A DNA stretch of 64,000 bases from assembly GCF_932526225.1 (NCBI RefSeq), contig NC_064044.1, forward strand, positions 5,121,747 to 5,185,746, written 5' to 3'. How positions within the stretch are numbered: position 1 is the first letter of the stretch; every line of letters starts with the position of its first letter. The DNA is from Nematostella vectensis (lineage: Eukaryota; Cnidaria; Anthozoa; Actiniaria; Edwardsiidae). A model generated the notes under the pieces. That model had not been told where the DNA came from. It saw only the letters and a program-made list of their open reading frames with translations, and ran no database searches. Below, piece by piece: positions 24,252 through 36,600 of the stretch. A program made the translations under genes and the position numbers.

Positions 24252-24626
24252 TTGTGTTGTAAAATAATTGAGGCACTAGGGTTTAGGTTAACTAGTTGTT
24301 TATCTGTAGATATAGCGTAGAAATAATCATTGCTTTTTGTACTTTTCCATTACAGCAAGAGAGCTTCCATTTTGTAATTTACCGGGAACATGCGCACGCA
24401 TGGAAAAGACGTATTTACGCTGGTCATTGAAGCAGCATCCGCGAATTTTGGCGGGAAAAACTAAGACGAATTTTTAACACCTCAGTGACACGTCGGTGGT
24501 TCCATAATTGTAACTCCAACTCAAGGCCACGTAATTGTATAGAAACTCACCATATACGCTATCGGTTGCGACCGTACGTCCAATTTAGCAGCGACTGTGT
24601 GCGATCATATGGAAACCAACCTTTAT
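24252..24626. promoter_or_regulatory. WAPL upstream region with E2F-type site
   Basis: The palindrome-like TTTTGGCGGGAAAA at 24446-24459 is a textbook E2F/DP binding site, about 200 bp upstream of the WAPL ATG. This fits a gene needed in cycling cells. No TATA box is evident. Binding is inferred from sequence only. Confidence 0.55.
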
Positions 24627-24627
24627 C

Positions 24628-24783
24628 AGGGGCGTAGCCGGGGGGGGGGGGGTCCCAGGGGGCCCGCCCCCCCCCTTCTAAAAGACAAAAAGACAGTTAA
24701 TGTATGAGACATTATAATACAGAAAAAAATGCCTTCAAGGGCCTTTTAGCCCCCTCCTGTGAAATCCTGGCTACGCCGCTGTT
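24628..24783. repeat. Foldback element with GGCGTAGCC ends
   Basis: The left end GGGGCGTAGCCGGG is inverted at the right end CCTGGCTACGCCGC. The interior includes G and C runs that are also partly self-complementary. Confidence 0.65.
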
Positions 24784-24835
24784 TATGGTTTACAGCGAAA
24801 GTTTAAAAGGAGGCGATAAGTTTATCCTGCCGGTT

Positions 24836-24984
24836 CCATTATCAAGAAAATTTAGCCAAATATTGTCGTTTTTGCCTAACGCGGTCATTTCCATGTAAGA
24901 AAACTAATATATTCCTTATTTGGAAAAACTGCATGATTCTTGTCATTTTTAAGGTTGCCGTACCGCAAGTGCTTCGTAAACATC
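24836..24984 (+). repeat. Dispersed repeat, copy 1
   Basis: About 150 bp that recurs in reverse complement at 46214-46362. Shared blocks include TTGGAAAAACTGCATGATTC and ATTTTTAAGGTTGCCGTA. Confidence 0.75.
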
Positions 24985-25460
24985 ATGACTTGTAATCAGA
25001 AGACAAAAACAGTGACTGTGACCATCTTTGGTCAATGAAGAAAATATCTGAAAAGAAAAGAGTCCTCGTTTTCTCCATATGTCACGTTTTCTTTGTCACG
25101 CGACATAAGACTCTTACTCTTCCGTCTCCGCTTACGTCGCTCGTGAAAACAAGGGTTTGCGCGTAGTACATGAGTGCGCACGTAGTACATCGAGTAACGG
25201 GCGCGTTCTTTTAGAGCGTTACAGATTCTAGTATCGGTGACTCGCTCAGTAATATTCAATAACAGAATTACCACACATATTGCAAACCAATCTGAAAAGT
25301 GTGTGTGGGTGTGTTTGTTGGAGAGGGGGCATCCCCGTTTCTCTATTACCGTATTACTGTGGTTTTTCTTGTCCGCCGAAAATGCGGTCGTAATACCAAA
25401 AAGCCAGCTCAAAATAGTTTTAAACCGACCAAACACCATTCATAGTCAGCCTTCTTCAAA
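24985..25460. other. Spacer between the EGF/LamG gene end and WAPL
   Basis: Open frames up to 135 codons occur on the minus strand (25032-25439) but are not protein-like and match nothing recognised. Probably intergenic. Confidence 0.35.
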
Positions 25461-25467
25461 CTAATAA

Positions 25468-26160
25468 TTTATTTATAATCTATTATACAAAAATCTACAC
25501 GTGCACGTTAAGTACCAGCCCTCACATCAAGGGGAAATTCATCCATATATTACAAATCAAAGGCATGCTTGACCATATATATGGTGTAATTATTCTATGT
25601 ACAAAACCACAGAAAAGAGAGAAATATGTCGTAAAGGCTTGTCGAGTTTTTCTTATCAGCACCTTTATCTGGACGTTACACTCAAAGAATTTTAATATTT
25701 CCAGCTACTCACAAGCTATTTCCAGTTTATGTCTACCATTTCCACTCAATGGACCATTTACAGTATATTTAAGATTGGCGCCCGAAAGCTAGATTTACTG
25801 GCTACTGCATTCCAGTTCAATGCTGTAGAGAGACTGGGGACTAGTAAAAATCCTTTACAGTCGCTAGTAAGTCATCAGTTTACAACCAAACGCGGGGGTG
25901 ATAATGAAATAAATAACGTTTGAGATGACCGTGCTATCTATGTTAGAAGAGGGGAGCCGACGTCCACAATACAAAGCCGTCCATCTCGATCTCTGATCTC
26001 AAATGTAGAGATTAACCAAACAAACCATCTTAACAAAAAAGTAGTTGAGAGATAAAAGGGGAGGAGTTCCCTCTTTTTTTTATCTCTAGAGACTGGTAAC
26101 AAGACAGTCTCGTGGTCACGACACTTAGCACCGGGTGGTAACCCTGTGTGAAGTCAACCC
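25468..26160 (-). other. Likely 3' untranslated region of the EGF/LamG gene
   Basis: A minus-strand AATAAA at 25468-25473 is the first good polyadenylation signal after the candidate terminal exon. No coding frame is recognised. Confidence 0.35.
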
Positions 26161-26164
26161 TCAG

Positions 26165-26420
26165 GAGCTTGGTAACGAGAGAAGTGCCAGAGCCTCTGCT
26201 AATTCTTTCTCGTCCTCTAACTCTTGCTTCGTCTGTGGGTGGATCTTGATTCGACGGCTACTTGGAGTAAAGACGGGCGTCGTTGGCCTTGTTCCCCGTG
26301 TTCTCGGCAATTGGGTTACCTGTGGTCGAGGGAGGTAGTAGCCTGCTGGTCGCCCTGGTGTGAGTGGCCGCGTAGTGACTGGGATCTAATTTGAACAGTG
26401 CTCCTATTAGTGTGAAGTTT
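26165..26420 (-). CDS. Candidate terminal exon of the EGF/LamG gene
   Basis: On the minus strand, pyrimidine-rich sequence leads to acceptors CTAATAG and CAAATTAG near 26390-26415. Two readings compete. In the phase left by the previous known exon it gives about 23-29 residues, ending at TAA in CACAGGTAA. In another frame it gives about 75 residues with a Pro/Tyr-rich part like the rest of the tail (GRPAGYYLPRP) and a charged helix-like end (QELEDEKELAEALALL). The second looks more like protein but needs an unseen exon to correct the phase. Confidence 0.35.
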
Positions 26421-26786
26421 AGAAAGATGTGAAGGAAAATCAACAAGAAATATAACATGTCTTACCTACTGCAGCATCGTCTTTGTTTGTAACTGTCTTG
26501 CCGTATATAGTATCGGTTATGTCTCGTATTGTATGGTGTATAGGTTTTGTCTCGACAATGTTTATGTGGGCTATACACCTTTTTCAAAAACAGTTGCACT
26601 CGGAGAATCCCCTGGGTGCCTCACGGGGATAAAATGAATTAGCAAATGAGATAATTGAAACAGAATCCAGGTTTTCTGTTCTCAAGCATGATCCCCCCTC
26701 CCATTCTTCAAGCTGTTCTGAAGCCCCGTGAAAAACAGCGCCAAAATTGTGGTGTTGGCGCTATTTAAACACTATATTTTGATGTC

Positions 26787-26935
26787 CTGTAGCCTCGTTC
26801 CCAGGCTTCTCTCGCCCAGCTCTACTCATTCTGATTCAAAAGAGCGAGAGCAAGAGGGAAATAAAAAAAGTGACGTCTTGGGGAAATAGGCCGTGGAGCC
26901 TAGAGACGCCTAGGGACGAGAGTAGTAGAGGTGTT
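26787..26935. repeat. Foldback element
   Basis: The left end GCCTCGTTCCCAGGC and right end GCCTAGGGACGAG are inverted. The interior holds a GAGCGAGAGCAAGAGG purine block. Similar interior texture is seen near 8400 and 33850. Confidence 0.55.
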
Positions 26936-28157
26936 ATAACCTTTCCTCTTTCTTAAGGTCAGTCAAGCGAGCTTGTGCCCTCGCTGGTGGCGATGTTCGC
27001 TTAGGGCGCTAGGTCTCTACAACATGCTCCCTCGTTTCTCCGACTTAATTAGTATGCCTTTGCTTTAAGTAAGTTATTATTTGGTCTGTTGTCACGTTAG
27101 ACTAGTCAACAGTCACAGTCGTCGTGTTATAATACTGTTTAATCACCATCATGAAGAAACATCTTCTTTGTTTTAATGCTGTCTAAAAACTCGCACCTTG
27201 AGGTGTTACAGTTTACCACCTTGTCAAGGCGAGATTCTACATTTGTACGTCTTTTTTATTTTCTTGAAAATTAGTTGATTCGGCTATTGACATCTTACCA
27301 AAGCTTGCGGTATAAACACTGTCTATACTGCAAACTTAAACACTTAAAAGATTTGTTTATTCAAAGTTTAGTGTGGAATCCAAATATAACGACCTTATCT
27401 GATTCTTTCTGTGGAATACTTTGGGATGCCGAAAACTTGTGAATAAACCTCTTCCAATTTAAACTTCATGAACACCATTCGAATGAGGCGTTCCGGAGTC
27501 TCCACCAGTCTCCACCAGTTGAGGCCTGGATCTGGGATTATGGCATGAGAAATTGTGGGATCGCTTTGCACATGGAAGATATATTGGCTAACAATCAGCC
27601 CCCCCCCTAAACAACCCCACAATTCCTTTAGCTAGGCACCTAATTTTTATCATCGACCCGCAAAATGCTACTCAAGTTCAGCTTACTTGCCTAGGGCATG
27701 CAAGCAAAGTGAAGCGTCGTTAGTCAATTTGTAAATCTCGCAATGGCCATCTAAAAACAAAGTCCTATACTTCATTTACGGTATTCTATTGAAAATATCA
27801 TAAAAACTTCCCAAAATCAGCCGACGGAAGTAAATGCTCTCATGCTTGTTATTTTGATATGGCAAAATGGCCGCTGGGGAAGGTCCAGATCCTTGGAGTT
27901 TTAAATCGGGGCACCCCGTTAATAAGAACAGCTTTGTACTTTGTCCGTATTAACGAGGCTTCCCTGTAATTTAGTTTAGTTTAGTTAGAGCATGATGATA
28001 AATTATCACTTGTTAGGTTATCAAACATATTTACAGATTAAATAATACAATTAGCGATAAAGAGTGTTAACAGGACGCTCATTTTGAATCTCAAAATAAT
28101 CGAGAAAAACCTAGAGGCATGCTTTTTGTCCCCCTTAGAGAAAAATATACCCAGAAC

Positions 28158-28380
28158 ATACTCTTACAATACGACGCACGCTACCGTGGCCATCTCACCT
28201 GCTTGTGAGCCAATAAGGATGCGAGATATGTGCTATCTGACTGGCACCCATTTCAAAGTAATGCTTGACCGAACAGTATACGATGGCAAATCCTCTAGTT
28301 ATAATATCAGTGAATGCCAATAGGCTAACTTTCTGAAAACCTCGTAGTGGCCACGGCAGCGCGCGTCGTAATGTAAGACC
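28158..28380. repeat. Inverted-repeat (MITE-like) element
   Basis: The arm TCTTACAATACGACGCACGC at the left pairs with GCGCGCGTCGTAATGTAAGA at the right. About 220 bp in all. No coding content. Confidence 0.6.
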
Positions 28381-28936
28381 CCGTATGATGAGAGTCGGTT
28401 TTGTACGTCTGTTGGTATGTCTGACGTATTTGATGACGTAATGTTAGTAAATAACGTCGTTATTAGGAGTCTTAGGTAACGACGACACATTCTCTTAACG
28501 TTTATCCTAAAATAAAATGATTATAAATTGAAGTCTGTGCGGCCAAAAGAAAGAATCCAAAAATTTATACGATAACCAATGTACTTTGCTTTCGAGAAAC
28601 CAGGTATAATTGAAGATTTAATAACGGGAATTCGATAAAAAAAATGCTAGAAGTGGCCCGGACAAGCCCTAAGCTACTAACTTTTTATTGTGAAAATCTT
28701 TTCCAGAATCTGAATTTGTAAATCAATTCCGTTATTTTAGTGTCACTGTCGTTGCTAAGGCCACCTAATAATGGCGTACATAGATATGGTAGTTTATTTT
28801 TTTTTGTATTTACAGTATATAGGTTAACTCATAGAGTTAATACATACGTTACCCTTAATGTCCCTAAAGCGTCATTAACCGTTCAATGGACGTGTTACAG
28901 TTTATGTACATCGTGCAAGCACCCATGCGGCATTAC

Positions 28937-30651
28937 CTTGCATGAGATTCGTTGCGTTTTGTGACCCTCCTCTTTCGTCGCTTTCTCGAGACGGATTTTC
29001 GTTTTCTCTTTAGTATTTTAGAGAGTCTCTTAGCGAGGAAACGTACACGCTGCCTCTGCTCTCCAATAGTTCTATAGTCATATGTGATTGGTTGATATGG
29101 ATTTCTGTAAATGACGTTTCTTGTCAGTCCTGTCTGTCTGGTTTGACCAGTGTAAAAAGAATTGCCATAGTTTCCTCTAAAACCTGTTGGACTGGTAATG
29201 ATGTTTCTGGTGAAGCCTGTATTTGTGTTTATTGTATACGAGGGTTTGTGGATATTGTTTCTAGTGGAATCAGTCAAAGTAGGATTTATATTTCTCGTCT
29301 GTTCTGTAAATCCATTTCTAGCCGTCATTGTATTCATGTGAGGGACAATGAAGCGTATACTGTTACGTTTGTCACTTTGAACAGCTGTTCCCTTGGGTTG
29401 CGCAAGCGTGTTAGATGGCTCCAGTTGCCTAATAGCTTTCTCAAGCAGCTCAATGATAAACTTTAACTGCTCCGGCTGAAACTGAACCTGCCGCTGACCC
29501 ATAAGTTTCTGCAGCGCTGAATTCAGCTGGTGCACCGCGGGCTCGTACAGGTCAAACGGATCACGTGACTTGACGGGTGCTGGTTTAAGCCTGAATGCAA
29601 GGTACTTACTTGGGTCTATCATCTTAGACACTCCTGGTTTATGAACTTGCAACTTATCGAGAATTCCTTGCAAGTTTTCAACGTATTTTCCGCCCGCGTC
29701 ACGTGATCCATCGGAGTTTTGTTCGGGTCCTGTAGGGAGGGGTGGTTGGGGCGCGTTTTGTTGTGATGATATGTCGTCATGAAGGGTAGTCTGTGGAGAT
29801 GGCTGTTCGTTAAAAGCGGGTCCACTGTGAGGTGGGATCCAAACCGCGTTCAAACGTCTGTTGGCCTGTTCGTTATTCTGTGGCATTCTTATTGCGTTAA
29901 AGTGTCCATCGTCAGAGGGAGTTCGCAAAGTGCTTGGCTGTCCGTTGTACAGCGGTATTTTACCCGTCATCCCATACGATACCTGATTTCGCCCGAGTCC
30001 CTGCATTTCCCTTTGTTTCCACGACAACGAGGGTAGTCTCCTATACGGCGCCGAGACGAACTGCCGATACGCCTGGTACTGCGGCCTGATTGGCCCAAAT
30101 CGCCTTGACGCCATTGCAATGCCAGGACGTGACGTCATTGAGCGTAGGGGCGCCCTAGACAACACGTGCAGCTGACCACGTTGCTGAGTAACAGGGATGG
30201 GTCTCGGGGGAACGCTCTTAAACCACGTGTTCTGGACGTCCCTGGCTGCTTGCTGTAAACCTGGCGGGTTCTTATAGTAGCTATATTGACTTTGCCTTGC
30301 CTGGAGCGGAGAATAGGGGGGTTTTCTCATGGCGGCGAAATTAGATACGGGAGATTGCGACGCGGAAACGAGTCCGCCGTTTCGGAATCTCAAGGCGTCT
30401 TTCATTTGCCCTGGAGCGAATACTCCCCCTGGCGGCTTGTCGTACGGAGTGAGAGAATAGGCCAATCGCCCCTGCATTTGACTCGGCTGGGGGCCTCCTA
30501 TAGGGCGTGGCAGGTAGCCTACAGGAGGCTGGTGCATTGGCCGTGGCGACTGTTTAGGGCCGAACCCATAGGCCATGTTGGTGGAGGGGTAAGGTCTTCC
30601 TGGGCGGGGCTTGTCACGGTACTGGTAAGTACCGTATGAGGTACCTGGCAT
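28937..30651 (-). CDS. Long Pro/Gln/Arg/Tyr-rich tail exon
   Basis: A single 1715-nt exon encoding about 571 residues with no Cys. N-terminal part: [17 protein letters not shown] and [13 protein letters not shown] repeats of style, collagen-like in composition but without Gly-X-Y periodicity. Middle: two predicted helical stretches ([36 protein letters not shown] ... [13 protein letters not shown]). Then Asn/Thr-rich NTGFTRN / [10 protein letters not shown] repeats. End: very basic [18 protein letters not shown], rich in furin-type sites. Donor GCAAG/GTAATG (28931-28936). Without splicing it stops at once (TAA in GGTAATG). Confidence 0.82.
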
Positions 30652-33600
30652 CTGGAACGAGATCGAAATATCTTATTGAATGTGGTATTTGAATTAAAGC
30701 AAATAGTTCTTTGAAAACTTCGAATTATTTACAGAACTGTGTGCCAGGATCTGTTGAAGGTAACGGGAAAAGCTCAAGAAAACTGCTTAGAGCAGTATAG
30801 GAACTGAGTTTGTCAGCGTGGTAAAATAACTGGCTGTACTTAAGACATTTTAAAAACCATATCAGACATTGTAATGTGCATTCCGGGATGATTGGTTTAC
30901 CTGTGGTTCTTGTGACACGGAAACCTGGTGTCTACTACTCGGCTCTCCCTCCTCAAAGCTGTCTAGAATCTTCTCCAGATTACTGGCGATGGTGTCTGAA
31001 GACTTAGATGGCTGCTGGTATTGGCGCACTGGAGGTGCCATTCCCGGGGAGTATACGGGATTTGGCACGTACGCGGGTTGCACCATCGGGTGAATGTAGT
31101 TTTGAATACCCGGTGAGTACGGCGAGAAAATCCCGGGTGGTCCTCGTGCAACTGCTTGTTGTGTCTTTTTGTGCGATTTTGCTGAAAACAGATTGTGAAC
31201 TATTTGTAACTGGAAGTGGTACATGTCCATGTTTTTTCTACTTATATCCGATGACTTTTCTTTAAAAAAAGAAATAAACAAAAAATAATGAGCTTAGTGT
31301 AGTCTAACAGGGTTACCCGGGTCATCAAGCGTTTCCCATACTTCAAAGGCAGTGAAATGCCAGATAAAAAGCGAATTAAATATTGTAATTTTAGAAAAAA
31401 ACACCAACTGAAAGTAACCAAAATACACATAAACAAATAATGAAAATAAGCGATTTTTACCCACAGCGGGATTATTCAATTTCGGGGTTAGGCGCGCGCC
31501 TGTTGTAAGTTAATCACATAGAACGCCCGTGGTAAGTTAGGGCTGTGTGGTCAGGACAAACAGCCAGCCAATTGGCTTGTAAATCGCATTCGGACTGGAG
31601 GTCAAACAAAAAGCCGAACGCAAACCAAACGTCCAAAATTAGACAATTTCTCACGCGAAAAAGCCGAGTTGCAGAGTTTGTTTATGTTTGATCACAATGC
31701 TTCCTTGGAATATTTTTGCACAACACATCGCCTTACTGGTAGTAAATTCATTCAATGAATAACAAGAACATTAACTTCTGCTCAAGTCAAGATGGGTGTT
31801 AATTTAAAAACTTGTCAGATTTGACATTTGGCCCATATCTGGCTGCCTCCAGAGCACGCCAGCGGCTCCTTTGAATATTGTTAAGCTGCGACAAAAACTG
31901 TCCTGGTCGAATAAACGCATTCGTACATGTTTCCTGCAAGCGCTGAAAGTTTTTTTTGTCAAAATAAACAAACTTTTGCCTATTGCGAATAGGCCCTAAA
32001 TCTTTTAGAATGCCCGTGGTAAATTTATCTCTTAGAACGCCCGGGGAAAGTCTATCTGTTAGAACGCTTGTGCTAAATTAATCTCTTAGAACGCCCGTGG
32101 TAAGATTATCACTTAGAACGCCAGGGTAAAGTTCTCTTTGAATGCTCGTGATCGCATAGCACGCCCGTGGCAAGTTGACCGCATAGCACGCCCGTGGAAG
32201 GTTAATCACTTAGAACGCCTGTGGTAAGTAAATCACTTAGAGCGCCCGGTGAAAGTTTTCTTTGAATGCTCGTGATCGCATAGCAAGCCCGTGGCAAGTT
32301 CACCGCATAGCACGCCCGTGGCAAGTTCACCGCATAGCACGCCCGTGTTAAGTTAATCACATAGCACGCCTGCGGTAAACTTAGCACCTTCAGATAACGG
32401 TGTTGATACATAAAGGTGTTGATACATACTGAAGTAGACCTTGCAGTGTCTCATCAGCACGAGAATCTCGAGTCTTGGGAGTTCACCCGGAAAGATGAAA
32501 AACTCGTCGACCATTCCACGCAAAAGGCGGCTGCCAAAAATATGCTCGTGCTTGCCTGGAAAATCCCACATGATTAGAGCTGGGCCAATATATGAAAAGA
32601 CTGGGGGCGGATCCATGTAATTTAGAGGGGGATTGTAGTAAAAAAAAATTGAGGAAATTGGGGGAATGGAAAGTAACACGGAAAATAAGAAAGTAACTCT
32701 CTCATACCGTATTTCCCTTACAGGCAAGGGGGAGGGGTTCGGTTGCGACCACCACAACCCCTCCTCTAGGCCCGCCACTGGCCGACACGCTATGACTCGC
32801 GCTTTTAGACAGCCGAAGAAGAAGGGTGTTCGGTATTTGGATAAAATTAAAGACCTGAACACCTTTCTTTAGTTAAGGTCGTGTTTTTGCTATATTAGGT
32901 TGTTCAGTATTTCGAGAACATAAAGGACCAGCACCTTTCCTTGGCTAAGGCCGTGTTTTTGTTATCCTTACCTATGCCTGCTTTGCCGGCCCAGTCTTGT
33001 GAGAGAAAACCATGTCCTCTTCCCTCAGCAACCATATCGCCATCAACGAAGACCTGGAGAAGAAGCAGTTTCAATAAGTCATTGTCTTTCACGCTGATGA
33101 TGATGATGTCATCGACGAAGATGAGCGATGACGAAAAGTAAAAAAGTAGCAGAGTAGTGGCCTTAGTGACAATAGTCTTAATCAAAACCACTAGATGGTG
33201 CAGGCGAGGTTACCCTTGCTCGGCTGTAGTCAGAGCTATATGTGACTGTAACTTGGGTCCATTTCCCCTCGGTCAAAACTGGCGGGGTCAGCACACTAAA
33301 GATGGTCTGGTGGTTCTCGTTACGATGGAACCAACGGACCTTGCCGTCATCAACCTAGGATGGTAGATTAACAATAAGAGATTACAGCGTGACTAATGAA
33401 GCCATGAAGAGCGGACGTACATGTGTATGTTTGTTCCGACCAATCACCGCGAGATATTAAAACAGTCAAATAAACTGTAGACACTGCACATCTTGTATAT
33501 TCTTTGAGTGAATAAGATATGATATTCATGTTGAATAACTATCATATAACCCCCAGATGGAACTGCCCATCTCTGTGCTTGAAGTGAATAAGACATGATA

Positions 33601-36600
33601 TTTTTAGTTGAATAAGTATGTTATATACCTCTAGATGGTACTGCCCATCTCTGTGCTTGGAGTGGCTTCCAACTGTGTCGAATATCGATTGCACTCCTAA
33701 TATGGTGTCAAGCTTGATCCATGTTGCTATGGTGATGCCTTTGCGAGGAATGTCAGCAAAGTGGGCACCGTCAAGGAGAATGTCGCCGCCTGTTTCAAAG
33801 AGCAGTAATCTCAGTTGTGCCAGCCTTCTCCTAGCCTGCTAGCCGTGCCTTGATCAGTTAATTCGGAAATTACTGTTACGGTGGTTTCGGGATTCCAGTT
33901 GCAAGCAAAATAGCGAGAGAAGGAGGCGAGTGTCGCGGGAAGGGATCCAGTCCTCGTTCCTTGCTTTTTGCGCGCCGCAGGAATTCCGAAACTCCGATAA
34001 AAGTAATTTCCGAGTTAACCCAGAGCCGGCTAGCAGGTAAGACTTTAAATACATCCTCGGATAAGTACCGCACTGCCTTCTATGTTTTGCTATCTTGTAT
34101 GGTAATCTTGTGCATGTAAGTTTAGTTTGTAGGTTTGCCTTGTTCCGCAGTGCCCGCTATGTGCTACTATCTTGGATATGTAAGTTTACCTTGGAGATTT
34201 GCAGCATTACCGCAGTGCCCACTGTGTGACGCAATCTCGGCGCCGTTGGCTATGACAGCGTTGTTATCGTCGCCCGACTCATCCAGTACTGTTCCCATTT
34301 TCATCTTATCGAAGCTCAGGTGAATGGAAGGCGGGATGAATTCTGCAGAAATTCAATATAATGATGATATTAAACGAAATCCCTTTAATCGTTCGTGGTA
34401 TACTGTATTCTGTATACCATAATCGTTATCTCGTGATCAAAATCCCGGTAAAAAACGAGGAAAGCAGGAAAAGCCTGTTCACTTCCTGTCTAATCTCCCC
34501 CCCCCCCCACCCCTTGTCGTATTAAATAGCATGATAGTTGTTAAAAGTATACTAGAACAGGTTACAAAACACACATCCATTCCCCCTTCCGTAGACACAA
34601 CATAACTTGCCTTCACAATACTGTCCGATATACCCAAGGCGACACACACAGTTCCCGATGCCTGGTTTACACGTGCCTCCATTCTTACAAGGATTGACGT
34701 CACATGCCCAATCACGATCCTCCTGGCGCTCAGCTGTGGATGAAATCACGTGATCAGACATAGTGTCACATGACAACTATAAGTGGGAGGTAACGATAAT
34801 AACAAATGGAGGAGGGGAACAAAGAAGGCGAGATGATAAGTAAGGGAGATGAGGGCGTGTGGAGGGACGCGGTTTCCCGACGGAGAGAGGTCAAATTGAT
34901 AAATTCACAGTATATCTAAATCTAAATAATTTGGTGGATTTTAGCTTCCATACACCTCTTCTAAAGTCCGGGAAATGGACAATGGAGCAGTGGGAGCCCC
35001 CATGATTTTCTTTAAGAAATCTTTCACTCAAGGTTAGATGCACTATTATGCAAAGAAAAACACTGGAGTCACTAAAAATAAGGCTTGATTGTGTGCTAGT
35101 TATCAACTCACCCCAGCAGTCAAGGCCGTCGCCGACAAAGCCTTCCTTGCAAATGCAGTGACCACCAACACAATGAGCACTTCTGTCACAATGCTTGCAT
35201 TCCTCTGTAGAAAGTGCACATTAAAAATTTTCAATCATAAAGGTTTTGAGGGAGGGGGGGGGAGGCAACTGCTATTGCATAGCCACTATTATCCCAGTAA
35301 ATTTGGAAATATTTAATGGAAGAATTTACTATACAGTCATATTTATCGTCTTTTTTTGGTGCATTCAATAAAAACTCCCCTAATGCGAATACGATCCTTA
35401 TTGAAATGAAAATAAGCGGTACCTCAGGAAGATGCCTGCCAAACCGTTATCTAACTGAGCATTAGAGAAATACCTCCTCGTCTACAATCCGCCCCACAAA
35501 GAAACAAGAAGCAAGCCCCCCTCCCCTTCCCCGAACATTCTAACTAGGACCAGACGCTTTCCAAGACAAAAATCATGGGCGTAACTAGGAGGAAAGGGGT
35601 CAAACATCATAATTGTATTAATTGTAACTTGGAAAGTGACCCCCCTATATTTTAGCCAACATTAAAATGAGAGTCTGTATGTATAGTTAAAGCCGCATTG
35701 TCACCAGTTTACTTCCGGTCGATTACGTAACAATCTCCGATTATTTTTAACGGAAAACGAGAAAAATATCTCAAAATATTGAAAGCAGTGTGTTTATTGA
35801 AAGTTTCTTTGAGGATGTGATTGATAATTTAGAGCGGATGGCCTGTTAAATATCTCGGATTCTAATAGATTCTTTTGTCTTTTAACGGCTGAGGTTTCCG
35901 CCGGACCTCCGGAAGTAAACTGGTGACAATGCGGCTTTAAGTGGCAAGCTCCCACAACATCGTCAACTCTCATCACTTACCTCCCGGGCCAGGGAAAAAC
36001 TTGGGGGCCGAGGAGTATGTATATTCACCAGAATCTAAAAACGTAAGGCAAGGTACGGTTAGATGGCGTTCTTACGTGCGTCAGGTAAATATTATCCAAT
36101 ATTTGATTTAAAAATGAGCTGCTTTAGCTTCCCAAGGAGCAATAGCTCTTTGAAGCATGATTTAGTTGAAGTTTTTTACTGTAGATTTGAGAACGCCAAC
36201 TACTCGGTCCAGGCGTGATAACTTAGGACTTGTGTTTGGCTGCATTATTTTTCTGTTTCGCAGCTGGGCGAGCAATGGCATACTGTAAATCATTGTTAGT
36301 AGCATTAGTCAATGTCATCGTGTTATTTAAAAATCATTGTGTAATTCCATGTTATATCTTCCTAAACATTGTTGTATCGTCAGCATCTCGGACGTCTATG
36401 TCACAGTATACAATGAAAGTAATGTAAGTCTGTCAAGCTTACTGTATGTCAAAGTTCTAAGTTAAAGTCAACGTATCAACAGTTAATGTCAGTTTGTCAC
36501 GTCAAACCTTCACATCTGGGCCCAGAGAAGTCGCCGCGGCAGAAGCATTCAAAACCGCCGTTAATTGTCTCAAGGCACACTGCGTTGTTCTTACAGGGGC

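Larger units (their letters stand above)
26460..28930. other. Intron or 3' region of the EGF/LamG gene; foldback-rich
   Basis: No confident exon. Contains the 26787 foldback, a diverged 150-bp repeat at about 27735-27885 (also at 37025-37180 and 46540-46690), and an inverted-repeat element at about 28158-28380 whose arms share TACGACGC...CGTGGCC. A small phase-correcting exon could be hidden here. Confidence 0.4.

Noticed and set aside
25032-25439. 135-codon minus-strand frame
   Set aside because: Unlike any known protein, no splice context, overlaps repeats; probably chance.
26258-26458. Signal-peptide-like minus-strand frame (MLYFLLIFLHIFLNF...)
   Set aside because: The hydrophobic start is the translated polypyrimidine tract before a splice acceptor, so an independent secreted peptide is unlikely.
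29092-30639. Plus-strand frames up to 124 codons opposite the proline-rich exon
   Set aside because: Shadows of the minus-strand 1715-nt exon.
32353-32862. 169-codon minus-strand frame as a separate gene
   Set aside because: It is LamG exon 32430-32555 read through into both flanking introns.
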